Source: Leclercia adecarboxylata (GTDB lineage Bacteria > Pseudomonadota > Gammaproteobacteria > Enterobacterales > Enterobacteriaceae). Taken from it: 48,114 nt of DNA. A program made the translations under genes and the position numbers. The stretch is from NCBI GenBank assembly GCA_002360945.1, contig DERO01000002.1, positions 1-48,114 on the forward strand, read 5' to 3'. Every line of letters starts with the position of its first letter. Positions within the stretch are counted from its first letter, which is position 1. This document shows positions 35,302-46,308 of this stretch, piece after piece. Under the pieces are notes generated by a model. It saw only the letters and a program-made list of their open reading frames with translations. It was not told the origin of the DNA and ran no database searches.

Positions 35302-37587
35302 TCAGAAGTGCATGTTCGCCGTTAACATAAAGGTGCGCGGCTCGCCCGGATGGTAGCGGTAGCCACTCTTGTTGATGGACGCGACATAGTCTTCATCAAA
35401 CAGGTTGTAGACGTTGAGCTGCATATCGAGGTTGCGGTTGACGCGATAGCCCAGTTTGGCATCCGCCACCCAGTAGCCTTCGGTGAAGGACGGAGTCCCG
35501 ACCGCACCGTCAGATCCACGGTGCATACTGCCGATATAGCGCGCGCCGGCCCCCACGGAGATCGCATCCGTGGCCTGGTACTGGCTCCACAGGGTGAAAG
35601 CGTGTTCCGGGGTATAGGGCAGGGATGAGGTGCCATCCTGCGCTACGTCACTGCCGGTGCGCACGCTGGCGCGCTGCTGGGTATAACCGCCGATCACCTG
35701 CCAGGCCGGGGTGATGTTACCCGCGGCGGACAGCTCATAGCCTTCGATACGTTTTTTACCGTACTGCGAGTAAGTGCCGTCATCGTTCTGCTCGACTTCG
35801 TTTTCGATGTCGGTGCGGAAGATCGCCGCGGTCAGCAGGAGACGTTTATCCAGCACTTCCCACTTGGTGCCCAGCTCGCTGGTCTTGGCCTTCTGCGGTT
35901 TGAAGTCGGTGCGGTTGGCGCTGCTGCCGGTGCCGCCCTGAGCCAGGGCAAAGTTATTGCCGCCCGGCGGCTGCTGGGAGATGGCGTAGTTGACGTACAC
36001 ATTGCCGTGCTCGGTCAGATGATAGAGCGCACCGGCTTTCCAGTTGACCAGGTTGCCCGAGGTGGCGGTATCCACGGTGGTGACCGGGGAGCCTTTCGGC
36101 GTGCCGGCCGGGCAGGCGACTGCGCCGCGACCCGTACCGCCGCAGATGCTGGCGCTGTCATATTCGGTGTGATACGTATCGAGACGAATGCCGCCGTTCA
36201 GCTCGAAATCACGGGTGACCTGCAGCGTATCGAAAGCGTAAATCCCGAAGGTATCGGTGCGGCCGTTAGCGTTGGCACCGCTGTTGTTCAGGCCACCCAG
36301 GCTGACGTTGCTGCTCGGATGATAGATATTCACCGGCGGCGGGGTGATGGCATCCACGCCGTAGTTGGTCTGGGTTTCGCGGGTGAATTCCACCCCGGTG
36401 CTGATATCGTGGCCGACGCTGCCGGTATAGAACGTCGTCGTCAGGTTGGTCTGGTTGGTCAGGATCTTGTTGCTGACATCTTTGGTGTTAGCGTTGCGCG
36501 ACCAGGTCCAGGTGTCGACGTTGTTGCGATCGGGCTGGGTGATGTTAGTGGCTCCGCCCATCACGGCGGTCATCAGATAGTCCTGCTTCACCCGCGACCA
36601 GCGCGTGGTGTTACGCAGGGTTGTGTTGTCATTGAAGTCGTGCTCAAAGCGCATCGTGGCGGTGTCGGAGGTGGAGTCGTCGTAATCGGAATCGGTGCCG
36701 TAGAAGTTGCTGGTGTCCACCTTCCCGGAGTGATTCAGCGCCGCGGTGCCCGCCGATGGCGCAGAGTAGCCCGGCAGTCCGATGGTCGGAATGCCGCCGT
36801 CCGGCGTGTTGTGCTGGGTGACGTGCAGGTAGTTCAGATACAGGCGGTTTTCCGTCCCCAGACCAAAGGCGAGGGAAGGGGCCACGCCGTAGCGTTCATT
36901 TTTGACGTTATCGCGTCCTTCGTCGTGGGTCTTTTCCCCCATCAGGTTCAGACGAAACGCCGAGGTGTCGCCCATCACCTGGTTAATGTCGAGAGTCCCG
37001 CGACGCATGTACGCGCTGCCGATGCTGGCGGAGGCATCGATGCCCGAGTCCAGACGCGGCTGTTTGCTGATCATATTGATCGAGCCGCTGGGGGCGCTAC
37101 GTCCGTAGTCGCTGCCCGATGGCCCTTTAATCACTTCGACCTGTTCGGTATTGAAGGTGTCGCGCGTGGTAGTGCTAATGTCGCGGATCCCATCAACGTA
37201 AATGCTGTTCGAGGTGTCCACGCCGCGCATGTACACCGCATCGCCGGTGGTGGAGTTGCCGTTTTCACCGGCAAAGAAGGCCCCCACGCCCGGGACGTTT
37301 TTCAGGGCGTCGGTCAGGTTGGTGGTGCCCTGATCCTTCAGCACCTGCTCGGAGATCACGGTCATGGTACGGGTGGTATCCGCTACCGGGCGGCTGAACT
37401 TCGCGTCGGCAGACTTTTGCGGCGCATAGAGCGAAGGCTGGGCCGCTTCCACCACCAGGGTGTCGTCAGACTTTTTATCGTTATTATCCGCCGCGAGAGC
37501 GCTCGCTACCGGGGAGAGACCAATACACAGCCCCGCAAAAAAGGTCAGCGAGCTGAAGCTGTTTGGTACGTTGCGATTTTTATCCAT
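35302..37587 (-). CDS. fiu: TonB-dependent catecholate siderophore receptor Fiu
   Basis: A 761-residue outer membrane receptor. It has a signal peptide (to about residue 33, SPVASALA) and a TonB box region DDTLVVEA near 41-48. The plug domain is at about 70-190 ([16 protein letters not shown] [33 protein letters not shown]), and a 22-strand barrel ends in [14 protein letters not shown] with terminal Phe. It imports ferric monomeric catechols and carries catechol cephalosporins in E. coli. The Fur box lies about 110-130 bp upstream of the start. Length matches E. coli Fiu. Confidence 0.96.
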   Translation of the reverse strand: MDKNRNVPNSFSSLTFFAGLCIGLSPVASALAADNNDKKSDDTLVVEAAQPSLYAPQKSADAKFSRPVADTTRTMTVISEQVLKDQGTTNLTDALKNVPGVGAFFAGENGNSTTGDAVYMRGVDTSNSIYVDGIRDISTTTRDTFNTEQVEVIKGPSGSDYGRSAPSGSINMISKQPRLDSGIDASASIGSAYMRRGTLDINQVMGDTSAFRLNLMGEKTHDEGRDNVKNERYGVAPSLAFGLGTENRLYLNYLHVTQHNTPDGGIPTIGLPGYSAPSAGTAALNHSGKVDTSNFYGTDSDYDDSTSDTATMRFEHDFNDNTTLRNTTRWSRVKQDYLMTAVMGGATNITQPDRNNVDTWTWSRNANTKDVSNKILTNQTNLTTTFYTGSVGHDISTGVEFTRETQTNYGVDAITPPPVNIYHPSSNVSLGGLNNSGANANGRTDTFGIYAFDTLQVTRDFELNGGIRLDTYHTEYDSASICGGTGRGAVACPAGTPKGSPVTTVDTATSGNLVNWKAGALYHLTEHGNVYVNYAISQQPPGGNNFALAQGGTGSSANRTDFKPQKAKTSELGTKWEVLDKRLLLTAAIFRTDIENEVEQNDDGTYSQYGKKRIEGYELSAAGNITPAWQVIGGYTQQRASVRTGSDVAQDGTSSLPYTPEHAFTLWSQYQATDAISVGAGARYIGSMHRGSDGAVGTPSFTEGYWVADAKLGYRVNRNLDMQLNVYNLFDEDYVASINKSGYRYHPGEPRTFMLTANMHF

Positions 37588-37690
37588 ATTGTTTAGCGAC
37601 TTATAATTTTTAGAATCGAGTTTCCATTACGATGTCAGGCAGGTCTGGGCCTGTTCCTGTGCCACGTGAACATCCGTAATGAACCTACAA

Positions 37691-37720
37691 ATGATAATAA
37701 TTGTGATAAACATTATCATT
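37691..37720. promoter_or_regulatory. Fur box upstream of fiu
   Basis: The 19-mer at 37699-37717 matches GATAATGATAATCATTATC at 15 of 19 positions. GATAAT at 37693 extends it leftwards, giving the overlapping-repeat pattern usual for Fur. It explains iron-starvation induction of fiu-ybiX. Confidence 0.85.
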
Positions 37721-37818
37721 TGGCGTGACGTTTTATCACTCTCGCCAACAAAATGAAATACGTAAATTTACATTGCCTGCTAAAAAAATTCACAAAGTGG
37801 AGTTTGGGCAAAAGATGA

Positions 37819-37840
37819 ACTGCACCCCTGAGGATGCAGT
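37819..37840 (-). terminator. Hairpin downstream of mcbA
   Basis: ACTGCA and TGCAGT flank a CC-TGA-GG inner stem 21 bp past the mcbA stop. The T-run after it is interrupted (TTCATCTTTT). Confidence 0.5.
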
Positions 37841-37860
37841 GTGTCGTGCAGAGAGGGGAA

Positions 37861-38121
37861 CTATTTGTAGATGGTGGCAGTACCAAACATATTGTCGTCG
37901 CCGCTGGCAGAGTTAACAACATAGCCTTTGGCACCTTGTTCACGCGCTTTTTCAGCCAGTTTATCCTGCAGGTCGTCGAGGTTTCTTGCGCCCGACACCT
38001 GCACGGTTCCGGCCGGCCTCAGTTGACCGGTATCGCCGTTTGTGAGTGATTCAATTGACCATGCAGCAAACGACGCCCCTGCCAGAGACGCGGCAGCGAG
38101 CATTACCAGGTATTTTTTCAT
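37861..38121 (-). CDS. mcbA: Small periplasmic DUF1471 protein McbA
   Basis: An 86-residue secreted protein with a signal peptide (MKKYLVMLAAASLAGASFA) and a YhcN-type domain. It has the conserved run DKLAEKAREQGAKGYVVNSA and the terminus FGTATIYK. The ATG at 38121 is preferred to 38127. In E. coli McbA is controlled by McbR and affects mucoidy/colanic acid during biofilm growth. It and ybiJ flank the fiu-ybiX-ybiI iron block. Confidence 0.92.
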   Translation of the reverse strand: MKKYLVMLAAASLAGASFAAWSIESLTNGDTGQLRPAGTVQVSGARNLDDLQDKLAEKAREQGAKGYVVNSASGDDNMFGTATIYK

Positions 38122-38363
38122 AATCACTTCCTCTGATTGACAACGGGGTGATGCACACTAAGTGTAGAACGGGACAGAGTGTGATTTAGCGCAAAAAATT
38201 GATGATGATCTGCTTATTTTTTGAACGACATTATTTGACAATTTCATGACAAATCAGTGACATACAGGTGACTGATTTTTGGTGTTTTATTCTGCGGCGC
38301 AGAGAAATATTTACCGTTGCGCCCGCAACGGGTATCTTACGCCGCTGTTTACAGGAGAACGCC

Positions 38364-39278
38364 ATGACACCCGAGAAGCCGGGGTTGCACCCACGCAACC
38401 GCCACCGCAGCCGTTACGATATGAATGCCCTATGCGAGAGCTGTCCGGCCCTGCGCGAATTTATCACCGCAACCCCGACGGGCGAGCCGACGGTAAACTT
38501 TGCCGATCCGCAGGCGGTGAAGACGCTGAACAAGGCGCTGCTTGCCCATTTCTACGGCGTGGCGCAGTGGGACATTCCGGACGGCTACCTCTGCCCGCCG
38601 GTACCAGGGCGTGCCGACTATATTCACCATCTCGCGGATCTGCTGGCGGAAGGCAATAACGGCGCGGTACCCGCTCAGGCGACGATCCTGGACATTGGTA
38701 CCGGCTCCAACCTGATCTACCCGCTGATTGGCGTGCATGAGTACGGCTGGCGCTTCACCGGCAGTGAAGTGGATCCGCAGGCCTTTGCCAACGCCACCGC
38801 CATCATTAATGGCAACCCTGGTATGGCCCGCGCCATCCGTCTGCGTCGTCAGAAAGAGGCTTCCGCCATTTTTGCCGGGGTGATCCATAAAAACGAACAG
38901 TACGATGCCACCCTGTGCAACCCACCGTTCCACGATTCGGCGGAAACCGCCCGGGCGGGCAGCGAGCGTAAGCGCCGCAACCTCGGCCAGGCGGCCGATG
39001 CCGCGCTGAACTTTGGCGGCCAGCAGCAGGAGCTGTGGTGCGAAGGCGGTGAAGTGGCCTTTATCAAGAAGATGATTGCCGAGAGCGCTCAGTTCGCCCG
39101 TCAGGTGAAGTGGTTCACCACCCTGGTCTCACGCAGCGAAAACCTGCCGCCGCTGTACCGCGCCCTGACGGACGTCGGTGCGGTGAAAGTGGTGAAAAAA
39201 GAGATGGCCCAGGGTCAGAAGCAGAGCCGCTTTATCGCCTGGACCTTTATGGATAACGACAAGCGTCGTCAGCGCTAA
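38364..39278 (+). CDS. rlmF: 23S rRNA (adenine-1618-N6)-methyltransferase RlmF
   Basis: A 304-residue SAM-dependent methyltransferase that modifies A1618 of 23S rRNA. The SAM-binding motif is [16 protein letters not shown], and the catalytic motif is CNPPFHDS (NPPF, typical of N6-adenine enzymes). The conserved block [10 protein letters not shown] and the end [27 protein letters not shown] also fit. The ATG at 38364 follows AGGAG at 38353-38357. The in-frame extension to 38268 has no family support. Slightly shorter than E. coli's 308 residues at the C-terminus. Confidence 0.95.
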   Translation: MTPEKPGLHPRNRHRSRYDMNALCESCPALREFITATPTGEPTVNFADPQAVKTLNKALLAHFYGVAQWDIPDGYLCPPVPGRADYIHHLADLLAEGNNGAVPAQATILDIGTGSNLIYPLIGVHEYGWRFTGSEVDPQAFANATAIINGNPGMARAIRLRRQKEASAIFAGVIHKNEQYDATLCNPPFHDSAETARAGSERKRRNLGQAADAALNFGGQQQELWCEGGEVAFIKKMIAESAQFARQVKWFTTLVSRSENLPPLYRALTDVGAVKVVKKEMAQGQKQSRFIAWTFMDNDKRRQR

Positions 39279-39286
39279 CCGATCTT

Positions 39287-39319
39287 CCCCCGGTGGCGCT
39301 ACGCTTACCGGGGGGCTAC
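39287..39319. repeat. REP-like palindrome at the rlmF/ybiO convergent ends
   Basis: CCCCGGTG, GCGCTACGC, TTACCGGGG, then GGCTACA. It overlaps the ybiO stop codon complement at 39316-39318 and probably ends both transcripts. Confidence 0.7.
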
Positions 39320-41535
39320 AAGGTGGGTTCCTGTGGTGAGGACGGTGGCGGCGCTGAGCCCGGCGACGGCAGCAGCTGATACATCTGCACCGGCATCCGC
39401 ACCTGCGCCAGATCGAAGTGTTTTTTCACCATGCTGTCGAGGGCGAAACGCACCGTCCACTGCTTCAGCGGCTGGGTGGTGAACGACACGCGCAGCGTAA
39501 AGGCGGTGCTGGTCAGCCCGACAATCCCGGCAAACGACGGCTCGCCGATAATCAGGCCGCGAATATCCTCTCGCTCCAGCAGCTCATCCACCGCCGCTTT
39601 CAACGCGGCTTGCGCTTTCTCGGCATCTTCATGTCTGTCCACATCGTAGTTCGCCACCACTGAGCCGATGCCGCGGACAAAGTTGGCGAAGGTGGTGATC
39701 GAAGACCACGGAATAATGTGGTACGCCCCGGTATCCTGCCGCACCCCCACCGAACGAATCGACATCCGCTCCACCGTGCCGGTCAGCGGCCCGATGGTCA
39801 CCAGATCCCCGGTGTTCATCCCGTTTTCAAACTGAATAAAGATGCCGGTGATGATGTCTTTCACCAGCGTCTGTGAGCCGAAGGAGATCGCCAGCCCCAG
39901 CGCCCCGGCACCGGCCAGCAGCGGAGCGATATTCACGCCGATTTCCGACAGCACAATCATGATGGTAATGGTGCTGATCACCACCGCCAGCGCGTTGCGG
40001 AACAGCGTCAGCAGGGTGCGGGCGCGGGCGCTGGGCAGCGGACGGCCATGGATATCCGAGGAGAGCCGGTTTTCGATCAGGCTCGCCAGGATAGTCCAGC
40101 CAATGGCGGAGAAGAAGAGGATCAGCGCGATGCGGATCAGAATATCCACCGTCTTTTCGCCGGCACCGTTATGCAGCCAGTTCCAGAAGTCGAACAACCC
40201 CCAGGCGCTGAGCAACAGCATGATGGCGACGCTCACCGTCAGGAACCGCGCCACCTTCAGCGACACCGAGATCCAGCCGTTAAGGCGCTTCTGCAGCTCG
40301 GGGTAGTTGCGCTGCACGTGCGGCGACAGGGTAATGGTTTTAGCCAGCCAGCGCGACAGCAGCCCCGACACAAAGGCGGCGACGCCGACAATCGCCAGGC
40401 TGCGGAAGGTCGCCCCCATCATAAACTTCAGGCTGTTTCCCGGATCGAACAGGGAGAAGAAGCAGAGCACGATAAAGTAGGCGCTCGCCAGCCAGTGCCA
40501 TACCAGGGCAAAGGCGCGAATAAACAGGCTGAAAAAAGCCAGCGAACGATCGGCGAGGTGCAGCAACCCCTCGGTAATGGCGCGTTTATTGTGAAAAATC
40601 AGGTACAGCGCCCAGACGGTAATGCAGAGCATAATCAGCACGTTGGCCAGGGCGCCAATCTGCACGTTAACCTGATTGGAGATAATGGGCACTGCCACCA
40701 GCAGGCCATAGCCGATCATGCCGCTCAGAATGCTCAGGCGGAGCGACCAGTAGTGGGCGGCGCGATCGCTGATGTTAAAGGGGCGCAGATCGGGCACCCG
40801 CGGGCAGAATATCAGTCGCAGGATCGCTTTAAAGAATTCAATCAGCGCGAAGGCGTTAAGGAACAGCGTCTGCTGGAAGGCGATAGTGGGGTTGCCGGTA
40901 TTAAGGTATTCGCTGAGGATCTGGCCAATAAACAGGGTCAGCGCCAGCAGCAGCAGGTCGATAATAAAGGCGCTGGCGATGGTCAGCGGCAGATGGACCC
41001 AGCTGCTTTTTTCCCGGTTCTTTCTGCGGGCCCAGCTGCCCATCTTGCGGTACAGCGGCCAGGCGCAGAGCCTGACCAGCCAGTAGAAGGCAAAGACTAA
41101 CCCGGCGAGCAGCAGAAACTGCCGCGCGGCAACGACGAAGGTCTGCGGGTTAAAGGGCTTATGCGGGGAGCCGATCAGGTTGCGATACAGCTGGGCAAAG
41201 CGGGTGGAGAGCGCATCGCCGTAATGACGGCTGATATCGGTCACGTTCTCCAGCACGGTCTTCTCTTCCTCGATCTCCGGTGGAGTGATTTTAGGCACCG
41301 GCTCCTGCGGGGGCGTGGCGGCCACGGTACGCAGCTGAGAGATCAGCTCCTGGCGCGAGGCGTCATTTTCCAGCACGTCGGCCAGCGCGGAATAGGCGGC
41401 TTTCTTCTGCTCCACGTCCGGCTCGGCGGCCGGGGCGGTCGCATCAGGCGTAGTGGCAGCGGGGACGCCCGGCAGGCTGACGGCCTGAGCAGGCAGGCAA
41501 AACAGGCTTATCAGAAGCAGCAGGATCCAGGGCAC
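39316..41535 (-). CDS. ybiO: MscS-family mechanosensitive channel YbiO
   Basis: A 739-residue large MscS-type channel. It has a signal peptide (PWILLLLISLFCLPAQA), a periplasmic domain to about 130 and multiple membrane helices. The MscS pore helix (LLAGAGALGLAISFGSQTLVKDIITG) and the cytosolic beta/vestibule domain (FENGMNTGDLVTIGPLTGTVE) follow. GTG at 41535 is chosen because GGAGG lies five bases before it and the signal peptide starts there. The longer frame to 41730 runs through the glnQ terminator. It protects against hypoosmotic shock. Confidence 0.94.
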   Translation of the reverse strand: MPWILLLLISLFCLPAQAVSLPGVPAATTPDATAPAAEPDVEQKKAAYSALADVLENDASRQELISQLRTVAATPPQEPVPKITPPEIEEEKTVLENVTDISRHYGDALSTRFAQLYRNLIGSPHKPFNPQTFVVAARQFLLLAGLVFAFYWLVRLCAWPLYRKMGSWARRKNREKSSWVHLPLTIASAFIIDLLLLALTLFIGQILSEYLNTGNPTIAFQQTLFLNAFALIEFFKAILRLIFCPRVPDLRPFNISDRAAHYWSLRLSILSGMIGYGLLVAVPIISNQVNVQIGALANVLIMLCITVWALYLIFHNKRAITEGLLHLADRSLAFFSLFIRAFALVWHWLASAYFIVLCFFSLFDPGNSLKFMMGATFRSLAIVGVAAFVSGLLSRWLAKTITLSPHVQRNYPELQKRLNGWISVSLKVARFLTVSVAIMLLLSAWGLFDFWNWLHNGAGEKTVDILIRIALILFFSAIGWTILASLIENRLSSDIHGRPLPSARARTLLTLFRNALAVVISTITIMIVLSEIGVNIAPLLAGAGALGLAISFGSQTLVKDIITGIFIQFENGMNTGDLVTIGPLTGTVERMSIRSVGVRQDTGAYHIIPWSSITTFANFVRGIGSVVANYDVDRHEDAEKAQAALKAAVDELLEREDIRGLIIGEPSFAGIVGLTSTAFTLRVSFTTQPLKQWTVRFALDSMVKKHFDLAQVRMPVQMYQLLPSPGSAPPPSSPQEPTL

Positions 41536-41626
41536 AGCGTCCTCCGGTGACAATATTGTGCAAAGTGATAAGTATAGAAGGCGAGCGGAAGCGGGGGAGT
41601 TTTGGGAGAATTCTGGCAATAAAAAA

Positions 41627-41659
41627 GCCGGGTGGCGGCTACGCCTTACCCGGCCTACA
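41627..41659 (-). terminator. REP-like terminator of glnHPQ
   Basis: The minus strand reads GCCGGGTAAGGC, GTAGCC, GCCACCCGGC, then T6. It is a REP-type palindrome 19 bp past the glnQ stop whose T-run makes it a Rho-independent terminator. Confidence 0.8.
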
Positions 41660-41677
41660 GTGCGAACATCACTGGCA

Positions 41678-42400
41678 TCAAGAGACGTGCTGGAGGAAAT
41701 CCTGCAAACGCTGGCTCGGTGGGTTCTCAATCAACGCCTGCGGATTACCATCTTCGGCAATACGGCCTTTGTCGATAAAGATCAGACGCGAAGCCACTTT
41801 CTCGGCAAAGCCGATTTCGTGGGTCACGATCACCATCGTCATCCCTTCTTCCGCCAGATCCTGCATAACCTTCAGCACTTCGTGGCGCAGTTCCGGGTCG
41901 AGGGCCGAGGTCGGCTCATCGAACAGCATCATCTTCGGTTTCACCGCCAGCGCACGGGCGATTGCCACGCGCTGCTGCTGACCACCGGAGAGCTCGGACG
42001 GGTAGTGATGCCCGCGCTCCGCCAGCCCCACTTTTGCCAGCAGCTCTTTTGCAAGCCGCTCGGCAGCCGCTTTGTTGGCACCGCGCACGCGCAGCGGACC
42101 GAACATCACGTTCTCCAGCGCCGTCAGGTGCGGGAAGAGGTAGAACTGCTGGAACACCATCCCGGCTTCCTGGCGGATCAGACGCTCGTCCACTTTCGGG
42201 TCGTTGACCTTCAGACCGTCGACAATCAGATCGCCGCTGGTGATCTCTTCCAGCTTGTTGATGCAGCGCAGCAGGGTCGATTTACCGGAGCCGGACGGCC
42301 CGATAATAACCACCACTTCACCGGTCTGGATGGTCAGATCGATATTGTGCAGCACCTGGGTCTCACCGAAGTGCTTGGAAACGTTTTTAAATTCAATCAC
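41678..42400 (-). CDS. glnQ: Glutamine ABC transporter ATPase GlnQ
   Basis: A 240-residue ATPase with Walker [10 protein letters not shown] (34-42), signature [15 protein letters not shown], Walker [15 protein letters not shown] and the H-loop VTHE. It powers GlnH-dependent glutamine uptake. Its start overlaps the glnP stop by four bases (ATGA), so translation is coupled. It is the last gene of glnHPQ. Confidence 0.97.
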   Translation of the reverse strand: MIEFKNVSKHFGETQVLHNIDLTIQTGEVVVIIGPSGSGKSTLLRCINKLEEITSGDLIVDGLKVNDPKVDERLIRQEAGMVFQQFYLFPHLTALENVMFGPLRVRGANKAAAERLAKELLAKVGLAERGHHYPSELSGGQQQRVAIARALAVKPKMMLFDEPTSALDPELRHEVLKVMQDLAEEGMTMVIVTHEIGFAEKVASRLIFIDKGRIAEDGNPQALIENPPSQRLQDFLQHVS

Positions 42401-43056
42401 AGGATTTTCATCCTTCTTTCAAGACGACGCAGCACGAAGCTCAGTGCCAGGGTAATAATCAGATAGACCACGGCCACGGCGCTCCAGATCTCCAGGGCGC
42501 GGAAGTTACCGGCAATGATCTCCTGGCCCTGACGGGTCAGCTCAGCGACGCCGATAACAATAAACAGTGAGGTATCTTTAATGCTGATGATCCACTGGTT
42601 GCCCAGCGGCGGCAGCATACGGCGCAGCGCCAGGGGCAGGATCACGTGGCGGATGGTTTCGCGACGGGAAAGACCCAGCGCCAGACCTGCCTCGCTAAAG
42701 CCCTTGTGGATCGACAGCACCGCACCGCGGGTGATCTCAGCAATATAGGCACCGGAGTTGATCATGATGGTGACCACCGCCGCGCTGAACGGGTCAATGC
42801 GCAGATCGGTAAAGGCCATCGGCAGGGCAAAGTAGATAAACATCACCTGCACCACAATCGGCGTGCCGCGGATCACTTCGATGAAAACCAGTGCTACGTG
42901 GTTGGCTATCCAGCCGCCGTAGGTGCGGGCAAAACCGGCCACGAGGCCGATAATCAACCCGCCTACCAGACCGAGGACCGAAATCCACAGGGTCATTTTG
43001 GCGCCTTCAAGCAAGAGAGGAATGGCAGGCCAGATGGCGCTCCAGTCAAACTGCAT
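42397..43056 (-). CDS. glnP: Glutamine ABC transporter permease GlnP
   Basis: A 219-residue His/Glu/Gln-type permease with about five membrane helices. The amino-acid permease motif is [30 protein letters not shown], with the EAA loop contacting GlnQ. It is probably a homodimer in the complex. It is separated from glnH by a REP-like element (43117-43146), which in E. coli-type operons lowers downstream expression relative to the binding protein. Confidence 0.97.
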   Translation of the reverse strand: MQFDWSAIWPAIPLLLEGAKMTLWISVLGLVGGLIIGLVAGFARTYGGWIANHVALVFIEVIRGTPIVVQVMFIYFALPMAFTDLRIDPFSAAVVTIMINSGAYIAEITRGAVLSIHKGFSEAGLALGLSRRETIRHVILPLALRRMLPPLGNQWIISIKDTSLFIVIGVAELTRQGQEIIAGNFRALEIWSAVAVVYLIITLALSFVLRRLERRMKIL

Positions 43057-43116
43057 GATGTATTCCTGTATACCGTGGTGAAAACAAAAAATTAGCCAGG
43101 GGGATGACTAAAATTG

Positions 43117-43146
43117 TAGGCCCGGTAAGCGCAAGCGCCACCGGGC
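43117..43146. repeat. REP-like palindrome between glnH and glnP
   Basis: TAGGCCCGGTAAGCG, CAAG, CGCCACCGGGC. It can stabilise the upstream glnH mRNA and so explain higher periplasmic-protein levels. Confidence 0.75.
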
Positions 43147-43173
43147 GGTACAGTTCCTGTTTAACAGGCTGTT

Positions 43174-43992
<819 letters not shown>

Positions 43993-44062
43993 TTACAACA
44001 GGTTGTTTTTAAAGGGCTGGTACGCATTTCATTGCACAAAAAGTGTAGCAATGTCGGCGGAT

Positions 44063-44092
44063 TGCACCATAACGAAGCACTGTTTTGGTGCA
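44063..44092. promoter_or_regulatory. Two overlapping NtrC (GlnG) sites upstream of glnH
   Basis: Site 1 (44063-44079) has the perfect left half TGCACCA and a weak right half CGAAGCA. Site 2 (44076-44092) has a weak left half AGCACTG and the perfect right half TGGTGCA. Both follow the 7-3-7 NtrC pattern TGCACCA-N3-TGGTGCA and sit about 75-105 bp upstream of the sigma-54 promoter. Confidence 0.75.
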
Positions 44093-44236
44093 GGGCAACG
44101 GCATCACTAGCGGTTATGCTATTAAGCGCAAATATTGATGAGAAAACAATCTTTCGTTAACGATTGTGTGAGGTGATTATTACAAATGCTTTACGTTTGC
44201 GGCGGGAGAGGAGAAATGACTGCACTATAAAAGTGC

Positions 44237-44260
44237 AAAACCCCCGCCAGAGGCGAGGGT
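44237..44260 (-). terminator. dps terminator
   Basis: The minus strand reads ACCCTCGCC, TCT, GGCGGGGGT, then TTTGC. The stem has one mismatch region and the loop is three bases. It lies 21 bp past the dps stop. Confidence 0.8.
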
Positions 44261-44281
44261 GTCAGAGCAAAACGCGATGGA

Positions 44282-44830
<549 letters not shown>

Positions 44831-44833
44831 TCA

Positions 44834-44840
44834 AGTATAG
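44834..44840 (-). promoter_or_regulatory. dps promoter -10 element (sigma-S/sigma-70 type)
   Basis: The minus strand reads CTATACT, a -10 hexamer TATACT preceded by the C favoured by sigma-S, about 50 bp before the dps ATG. The upstream half of the 44786-45065 spacer holds no gene that I can see. Confidence 0.6.
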
Positions 44841-45026
44841 CACCGGCTATAGAAGGCGCGATTGGGTACTGCCTATTGGTTTAATAGTGAAAGGCGGGTT
44901 GTGATGGTTAACCTATTGAAATTGGGAGGGTATTTATATCTAAGGGTAAATTTATCTTATTTTTGAATAGACTACAGAGCGAGTAGGCGATATTTCAAAA
45001 TAATGACGGTTATTGCGAATGGGAAT

Positions 45027-45057
45027 ATTTTGCCGGGAAGTCGCTCTCCGGCAAAAT
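45027..45057 (-). terminator. Hairpin downstream of rhtA
   Basis: ATTTTGCCGG and CCGGCAAAAT form an exact 10-base stem around GAAGTCGCTCT, 8 bp past the rhtA stop. The T-run is inside the stem rather than after it, so termination strength is uncertain. Confidence 0.5.
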
Positions 45058-45065
45058 AATGAAGC

Positions 45066-45953
45066 CTAGCGGATATCCACCTCTTCCACTTTACTCTCCC
45101 GGCGTAGGGTGAGCGTCGACCCCATCGAGGCGGCAATGATCGAGCAGAGCGCCAGCGTCTGGGTAAAGGTCAGGGTCTCGCCGAGGAACACCATGCCGGA
45201 CATCGCCGCCAGCGCAGGTTCCATACTCATCAGGGTGCCGAAAATTCGCGTCGGCAGGCGCGTCAGGGCGATCATCTCCAGCGAGTAGGGAAGGGCGGTT
45301 GAGAGCACCGCGACCGCCAGACCCACCGGCAGGATCGACCACTGCCAGATTGACTCGGTGGCCTGGGCCATCCCCAGCGGCACAAAGATGATGGCGGCGA
45401 TCAGCGAGCCCAGCGCCACGGTGGCCGGGCCGTGCTCTTCTCCGGCACGTTGTCCGGTAAGAATATAAACCGCCCAGCAGGCCCCCGCGCCCAGGGCCAG
45501 CGCCGCGCCGGTCAGGTCGACGTGCGAGACGTCCTGTCCCAGCGGCAGCAGAAACCACAGCCCCAGCACCGCCAGCACCACCCAGACAAAGTCCACCGGA
45601 CGACGGGAGGAGAACAGAGCCACCGCCAGCGGGCCGGTGAACTCCAGCGCCACGGCGATCCCCAGCGGCACCGTCTGAATCGACAGGTAGAAGAGATAGT
45701 TCATCGCTCCCAGCGACAGCCCGTAAAACAGCAGGGGCAGGCGCTGCTCTTTCTGGAAACGCAACCGCCAGGGTTTAAAGATTAGAACCAGGATCAGGGT
45801 GCCGAGCGCTATACGCAGCGCCGTCACGCCAGGGGCGCCCACAATCGGAAAGAGCGATTTTGCCAGCGAGGCACCGCTCTGAATCGAGAGCATGGCAATG
45901 AGAATGACAACTACGGGCAACCAGACCGGCGCCCTGCGAGACAACCCAGGCAT
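45066..45953 (-). CDS. rhtA: Threonine/homoserine exporter RhtA (EamA family)
   Basis: A 295-residue drug/metabolite-transporter protein with about ten membrane helices in two EamA repeats. Typical segments are GAPGVTALRIALGTLILVL, ALEFTGPLAVALFSSRRPVDFVW and EPALAAMSGMVFLGETLT. The start at 45953 (MPGLSRRAPVWLP) gives the E. coli length; the frame is open to 45968. It exports threonine and homoserine and is divergent from ompX. Confidence 0.95.
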   Translation of the reverse strand: MPGLSRRAPVWLPVVVILIAMLSIQSGASLAKSLFPIVGAPGVTALRIALGTLILVLIFKPWRLRFQKEQRLPLLFYGLSLGAMNYLFYLSIQTVPLGIAVALEFTGPLAVALFSSRRPVDFVWVVLAVLGLWFLLPLGQDVSHVDLTGAALALGAGACWAVYILTGQRAGEEHGPATVALGSLIAAIIFVPLGMAQATESIWQWSILPVGLAVAVLSTALPYSLEMIALTRLPTRIFGTLMSMEPALAAMSGMVFLGETLTFTQTLALCSIIAASMGSTLTLRRESKVEEVDIR

Positions 45954-46308
45954 CCTTTCTCCTGTCAATTTCTGTCAAAGGAAGTAAAGAGAGGGAGTGT
46001 AAAGGAAATAACGTCGTGCGGTTGAGACTTTGTTGAAAAAAAGTCGCCGCAAATCCGTAAAATAGCCGCATATCACTGGGTGATATCTGTAACAGATTAG
46101 GAATCGTCTGGATGAATGTATTGTGACTGACGCGCAAAATCAGTGTTATGAAACACAAATCTGGTGTTTTTTGAACGAGATAGCTGCTGGTGGAAATGTT
46201 TAGTTACATGAAAACCCGCGTTAGACATCACGAATCCCAAAGAGTTTCACAATTTTTTTTGATATATTTAAAACTTACGGATTTACTTGAAGCACATTTG
46301 AGGTGGTT
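45954..46308. other. Divergent rhtA-ompX regulatory region
   Basis: A 355-bp AT-rich spacer. It contains no supportable gene. The ompX leader immediately before the ATG (TTTGAGGTGGTT) is the GAGG-type ribosome-binding site targeted by small RNAs (CyaR, MicA) in E. coli. The small RNA genes themselves are not here. Confidence 0.5.

Noticed and set aside
36007..37596. 529-residue plus-strand ORF opposite fiu
   Set aside because: It is a shadow of the complete receptor gene and has no family motifs. Its Val/Gly/Ala-rich composition is typical of antisense frames.
41536..41730. 65-residue N-terminal extension of YbiO
   Set aside because: It runs back through the REP-type glnQ terminator and glnQ coding end. 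GTG at 41535 has a good ribosome-binding site and opens on a signal peptide.
23193..43146. Scattered palindromes considered as a CRISPR array
   Set aside because: They are isolated REP-like units at gene ends, without regular spacing or unique spacers. No cas genes are present.
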